Shown here: in pieces, positions 7,722-10,332 of the stretch
Position numbering within the stretch: the stretch's first letter is position 1
Layout of the letters: each line of letters starts with the position of its first letter
The notes under the pieces: model-generated
What the model was told of the DNA's origin: nothing
Database searches by the model: none
What the model saw: only the letters and a program-made list of their open reading frames with translations
Assembly: GCA_002862965.1 (NCBI GenBank)
Contig: PKCW01000116.1
Location: 1 to 10,332, forward strand
From: Pseudomonadota bacterium
GTDB taxonomy: Bacteria; Pseudomonadota; Gammaproteobacteria; UBA5335
DNA: 10,332 bases
Direction of reading: 5' to 3'
Program-made: the position numbers and the translations under genes

Positions 7722-7943
7722 TCAATCGACGAGGCGGAAGCGCGCGCCGCAATAGATGCAGCGGCTTTCGTCGCCGGGGCGCTCGAGTGCGATATAGACG
7801 CGCGGATGGCCGTTCCACAGACTGCTGCCGGGGACCGGGCAGTACATCGGCAGGTCGCCGCGATGCACGGTATAGACCTTTTCTGCCGCGGGGGTATTCG
7901 CGCCGATCTGCGGCGGCTCGACATTGACCTCGCCATGCGCCAT
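7722..7943 (-). CDS. Small zinc-finger protein (zf-CHCC, NDUFS6-like)
   Basis: A 73-residue protein of the zinc-finger CHCC family (Pfam zf-CHCC), homologous to the zinc-binding core of the mitochondrial complex I subunit NDUFS6. The four expected ligands are present: C35 in MYCPVPG, H46 in WNGHPRVY, and C62 and C65 in CIYCGARFRLVD. The size is normal for bacterial members, and their function is not well established. The ATG at 7943 has a strong AAGGAGA ribosome-binding site 7 nt upstream. It is the first gene of the minus-strand LPS operon, with 6 nt between its TGA and the TTG of the glycosyltransferase. Because both genes are in the same frame, rare readthrough would give a zinc-finger-glycosyltransferase fusion. 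A role in LPS synthesis is suggested by position only. Confidence 0.9.
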   Translation of the reverse strand: MAHGEVNVEPPQIGANTPAAEKVYTVHRGDLPMYCPVPGSSLWNGHPRVYIALERPGDESRCIYCGARFRLVD

Positions 7944-8118
7944 GTGTCGTTCTCCTTAGCGATACGGGCGGCCGTCACGCGCGCATCTTGCCCCAGGGGA
8001 CGGTGCGCATCAACCCGGGGCGCGTTGGCCCGCCGACCCGATGCCGCCGTGCGCCGGGATGCCGCGCGTCACGCTGTCGGCCCGCGTTTCGCGCCGCCCG
8101 GGATTCCGTCGCTCCACC

Positions 8119-8138
8119 GGACTTGCGCGCGGGACTTG
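8119..8138 (+). repeat. Direct repeat GGACTTG x2 overlapping the -35 box
   Basis: GGACTTG occurs at 8119-8125 and again at 8132-8138 with a 6-nt spacer (13-nt period). The second copy runs into the candidate -35 element TTGACC. Such a placement fits an activator or repressor site controlling the aldehyde dehydrogenase gene, but 7-bp repeats can arise by chance. Confidence 0.3.
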
Positions 8139-8164
8139 ACCATTTGTTCAGCCAAGCATAAATA
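8136..8164 (+). promoter_or_regulatory. Candidate sigma-70-type promoter of the aldehyde dehydrogenase gene
   Basis: TTGACC (8136-8141) matches five of six bases of the -35 consensus. With a 17-nt spacer the -10 position is TAAATA (8159-8164), a poor match but inside the most AT-rich stretch of the window (8158-8169). Transcription would begin near 8170, giving a leader of about 55 nt before the ATG at 8226. The -10 call is uncertain. Confidence 0.45.
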
Positions 8165-8174
8165 TTAAACGTTC

Positions 8175-8195
8175 GGCGTTGCACGCGGCAGCGCC
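8175..8195 (+). other. Leader hairpin upstream of the aldehyde dehydrogenase ribosome-binding site
   Basis: GGCGTTGC (8175-8182) and GCAGCGCC (8188-8195) can form an 8-bp stem with one G-U pair around the loop ACGCG. If transcription starts near 8170, the hairpin sits at the very 5' end of the mRNA, about 15 nt before the AAGGAGGG ribosome-binding site (8211-8218). It could stabilise the message or affect initiation. There is no T-run, so it is not an attenuator of the intrinsic type. Confidence 0.35.
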
Positions 8196-8225
8196 GCCAT
8201 AAGATCGATCAAGGAGGGACCCCCC

Positions 8226-9698
8226 ATGAGCTCACCCCAGCCGATTTCCATTTCCGGTCTGGCGCGCCAGCAGGAAGCGCCGGCCAGCAACCCCCTGCTG
8301 CCTCTGCTGCAAGCCCAGCAGAAGGCCTTTCTCGATCGCGGCATCAGCGACGCCAAGCAGCGCGTCGAGGCGCTGCAGATCCTCGGCAAGGCCATCGGCG
8401 AGTACAGCGATGAACTCGTCAAGGCCGTGATGGCCGACTTCGGTCACCGCTCGCCGCACGAGACGGTGCTCACGGAGGTGCTGGCGAATCTCGGCGAGAT
8501 CCGCCTCACCAAGGGCCACGTCAAGAAGTGGATGAAGCCGCACAAGGTGGCCAACAGCATCCAGTCCCTGCCGGCAACCGGCTATGCCGTCTATCAGCCC
8601 AAGGGCGTGGTCGGCGTCATGGGCGCCTGGAATTACCCCGCCTTCCTGATCTTTTCGCCGCTGATCGGCGTTCTGGCCGCCGGCAACCACGCCATGATCA
8701 AGCCGCCGGATGTCACCCCCCGGACCTCCGAGGTGATTGCCGAACTGATCGCCAAGCATTTCGATCCCGGCTTCATCACCGTGGTGACGGGCGATGTGCA
8801 AAAGGCCATCGAGTTCTCCGAGCTTCCCTTCAACCACCTGATTTATACCGGCAACACCGAGATCGGCCGCAAGATCATGATGGCGGCGGCGAAGAACCTG
8901 ACCCCCGTCACGCTGGAGATGGGCGGCAAGTCCCCGACCATCATCGGCGAGGACTATCCCATCGAAAAGGCCGTGCAACGCATCCTGCTCGGCAAGACGG
9001 TGAATTCGGGCCAGACCTGCATCGCGCCGGACTACGTGATGGTGCCCAAGGGCAAGGAGCAGGAGTTCGTCAACGCCTATTCCCGCGCCATTTCCAAGCG
9101 CTATCCCACGGTGGCCGACAACCAGGACATCACCTGGATCGTCAACGACCGGCATTTCAAGCGCGTCAATGCGCTCATCGACGATGCGCGCGAGAAGGGC
9201 GCGAACGTGGTGCAGATCAATCCGCGCAACGAACCGATCCCCGAAGGCAAGCGGGTGATTCCGCATACCGTGATCACCAACGTCAACGACGACATGGCGG
9301 TCATGCAGGAGGAAATCTTCGGGCCCGTCCTGCCGGTGATGGGCTACGACAGCCTGCAGCAGGCCATGCGCTATGTGCAGGAGCGGCCGCGCCCGCTGGC
9401 CCTTTATTACTTCGACGCCAACCGCAAGCGCGCGGATCACGTCATTGGCCAGACCATCTCCGGCGGGGCCTGCGTCAACGACACCATGCTGCACATCGCC
9501 CATCCGAACCTGCCCTTTGGCGGCAGCGGCCCGAGCGGGCTGGGCGCCTACCATGGCTTCGACGGCTTCGTCGAGTTCTCGCACAAGAAGGGTGTGCTCT
9601 ACCAGCGCAACTGGTTCTCGCCCAGCATGTTCGTCAAGGGCCCTTATCCAAAAAGCGCGGTTGGTTTGCTGCAGCGCGTTTCCAAGTGGCTTGCATGA
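8226..9698 (+). CDS. NAD(P)-dependent aldehyde dehydrogenase, coniferyl aldehyde dehydrogenase type
   Basis: A 490-residue aldehyde dehydrogenase that oxidises an aldehyde to the acid with NAD(P)+ in the cytoplasm. Conserved parts in order are: GAWNYPAF with the oxyanion-hole N136; the cofactor-binding lysine K159 in MIKPPDVTP; the NAD-binding YTGNTEIGRKIM (207-218); the general base E231 in LEMGGKSP; and the nucleophile C265 in NSGQTCIAPDYV. The motifs EEIFGPVLPV and NLPFGGSGPSGLGAYHG follow. The KTVNSGQTCIAPDY and PFGGSGPSG..G.YHG forms and the overall length point to the coniferyl-aldehyde/class 3-like branch, which acts on aromatic or long-chain aldehydes; the actual substrate is not known. 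The start has a strong AAGGAGGG sequence with 7 nt to ATG. It uses many AAG lysine codons and is less Arg/Ala-rich than the genes before 7943, which may reflect high expression. The PQQ alcohol dehydrogenase downstream probably supplies its substrate. Confidence 0.95.
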   Translation: MSSPQPISISGLARQQEAPASNPLLPLLQAQQKAFLDRGISDAKQRVEALQILGKAIGEYSDELVKAVMADFGHRSPHETVLTEVLANLGEIRLTKGHVKKWMKPHKVANSIQSLPATGYAVYQPKGVVGVMGAWNYPAFLIFSPLIGVLAAGNHAMIKPPDVTPRTSEVIAELIAKHFDPGFITVVTGDVQKAIEFSELPFNHLIYTGNTEIGRKIMMAAAKNLTPVTLEMGGKSPTIIGEDYPIEKAVQRILLGKTVNSGQTCIAPDYVMVPKGKEQEFVNAYSRAISKRYPTVADNQDITWIVNDRHFKRVNALIDDAREKGANVVQINPRNEPIPEGKRVIPHTVITNVNDDMAVMQEEIFGPVLPVMGYDSLQQAMRYVQERPRPLALYYFDANRKRADHVIGQTISGGACVNDTMLHIAHPNLPFGGSGPSGLGAYHGFDGFVEFSHKKGVLYQRNWFSPSMFVKGPYPKSAVGLLQRVSKWLA

Positions 9699-9718
9699 AG
9701 CCATAGCACGACATCATC

Positions 9719-9751
9719 GAGCAGGGCCGCCGTCAGCGGCCCTTGCTCTTT
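9719..9751 (+). terminator. Terminator-like hairpin after the aldehyde dehydrogenase gene
   Basis: GAGCAGGGCCGC (9719-9730) pairs with GCGGCCCTTGCTC (9736-9748) around the loop CGTCA, giving a 12-bp stem with one bulged T. Only three T residues follow (9749-9751), so termination may be partial. It lies 20 nt after the stop codon and separates the two genes of the alcohol-oxidation module. Confidence 0.6.
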
Positions 9752-9843
9752 CGAGCCGAGGCATTCTGGACAGCCACGACATTTGCGCGCAGCATGCCGC
9801 AGTTTTCGTCCACCCGTTGTAAGAAATACAGGGAGGTTTTCCC

Positions 9844-10332
9844 GTGAAGCATCGATTCATGGCAGGGTTGCTGGGGCTCGTCCTCAGCCAGGGGATGGCC
9901 CATGCCGCACTCACCCGCGAAGATACCGCGCCCGCCGAAGCCATCCGCGACTCGCTGGCACGGATGACGAGCGAACGGCTGGTCAAGGCCGATGAAGAAC
10001 CCGGCAACTGGATGCTGCACGGCCGGACCTACGGCGAGGATCGCTACAGCCCGCTCAAACAGATCAATGACCAGACCGTCCCCAATCTGGGGCTCGCATG
10101 GGCCTGGGAGACCGGCACCAACCGCGGGCTCGAAGCCACGCCCATCGTGGTCGACGGCGTGATGTACGCCACCGGCGCCTGGAGCGAGGTGTACGCCCTC
10201 GACGCCCGGACCGGCAAGCTTCTGTGGCGCAATGATCTCGATGTGGACAAGACGCGCGGCCAGTACGCTTGCTGTGACGTCGTCAATCGCGGGGCTCAGG
10301 TCTGGAACGGCAAGGTCTATGTCGGCACCATC
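9844..10332 (+). CDS. PQQ-dependent alcohol dehydrogenase, N-terminal part (cut by window end)
   Basis: The first 163 codons of an exported quinoprotein alcohol dehydrogenase of the methanol/ethanol dehydrogenase family. Residues 1-21 form a signal peptide: KHR, a hydrophobic GLLGLVL core, and a cut near AHA-AL. The mature part has NWMLHGRTYGEDRYSPLKQI, the usual first blade of the propeller. GLEATPIVVDGVMYATGAWS (95-114) carries the PQQ-contacting E97. ACCDVVNRG (142-150) holds the vicinal disulfide pair C143-C144 that stacks on PQQ, and R149. The EATP and DGVMY forms resemble the quinohemoprotein (type II) enzymes, which carry a C-terminal cytochrome c domain; that domain would lie beyond the window. 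The start is GTG at 9844, with GGGAGG ending 7 nt before it. I see no clear promoter in the 145 nt after the aldehyde dehydrogenase gene, although the terminator-like hairpin there suggests one. It would oxidise alcohols in the periplasm and feed electrons to cytochrome c. Confidence 0.93.
   Translation, partial: MKHRFMAGLLGLVLSQGMAHAALTREDTAPAEAIRDSLARMTSERLVKADEEPGNWMLHGRTYGEDRYSPLKQINDQTVPNLGLAWAWETGTNRGLEATPIVVDGVMYATGAWSEVYALDARTGKLLWRNDLDVDKTRGQYACCDVVNRGAQVWNGKVYVGTI

Noticed and set aside
7975..8184. A 69-codon minus-strand frame upstream of the zinc-protein gene
   Set aside because: It has an Arg-rich composition, no recognisable domain, no good ribosome-binding site, and covers the presumed promoter of the aldehyde dehydrogenase gene.
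8232..9704. A 490-codon open frame on the minus strand, antisense to the aldehyde dehydrogenase gene
   Set aside because: It mirrors the real gene almost end to end, resembles no family, and has the composition expected from the codon bias of the sense strand.
9772..9791. A sigma-54-like promoter (TGGAC...TTTGC) before the PQQ dehydrogenase gene
   Set aside because: The distance between the GG and GC elements is 15 nt instead of the required 10 nt.

Overview
The window is GC-rich, densely packed chromosomal DNA from a Gram-negative proteobacterium, most likely gamma or beta. Two things support this: it carries enzymes for the heptose part of the lipopolysaccharide (LPS) inner core, and it ends in a periplasmic PQQ-dependent alcohol dehydrogenase. 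I cannot name a genus from the sequence alone. There are no rRNA, tRNA or CRISPR features and no mobile elements.

Region 1 (1-1617, minus strand) is a three-gene run. It reads TMEM175-like ion channel, then pirin-like cupin protein, then the first 42 codons of a zinc-type medium-chain dehydrogenase/reductase cut by the window edge. The pirin gene appears to start at a CTG codon, and its stop overlaps the GTG start of the next gene by 4 nt.

Region 2 (1618-1824) is a 207-nt divergent gap in which I see no convincing promoter.

Region 3 (1825-4696, plus strand) is a two-gene unit. A 720-residue protein fuses two phospholipase D HKD motifs to a C-terminal VTT (DedA/TVP38-type) membrane domain. 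Four bases later an endonuclease/exonuclease/phosphatase (EEP) protein begins. The pairing resembles E. coli ybhP-clsB and suggests membrane phospholipid metabolism.

Region 4 (4713-7943, minus strand) is an LPS-core operon: a small NDUFS6-like zinc protein, a GT4 glycosyltransferase, hldD and waaF. Its genes abut or overlap. The zinc protein and the glycosyltransferase share one reading frame, separated only by a TGA codon, and the glycosyltransferase must start at TTG. A hairpin containing both stop codons lies between this operon and the convergent Region 3.

Region 5 (7944-8225) is a 282-nt divergent regulatory region. It holds a plausible sigma-70-type promoter, a 7-bp direct repeat and a leader hairpin, all facing right.

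Region 6 (8226-10332, plus strand) is an alcohol-oxidation module. An NAD(P)-dependent aldehyde dehydrogenase of the coniferyl-aldehyde-dehydrogenase type is followed by a terminator-like hairpin. Then comes the N-terminal 163 codons of an exported quinoprotein (probably quinohemoprotein) alcohol dehydrogenase, cut by the window end. Together these would convert an alcohol to an aldehyde in the periplasm and the aldehyde to an acid in the cytoplasm.

Most of the window is housekeeping or envelope metabolism. The least ordinary items are the PLD-VTT fusion coupled to an EEP protein, the unusual start codons, and the zinc protein joined in frame to a glycosyltransferase.
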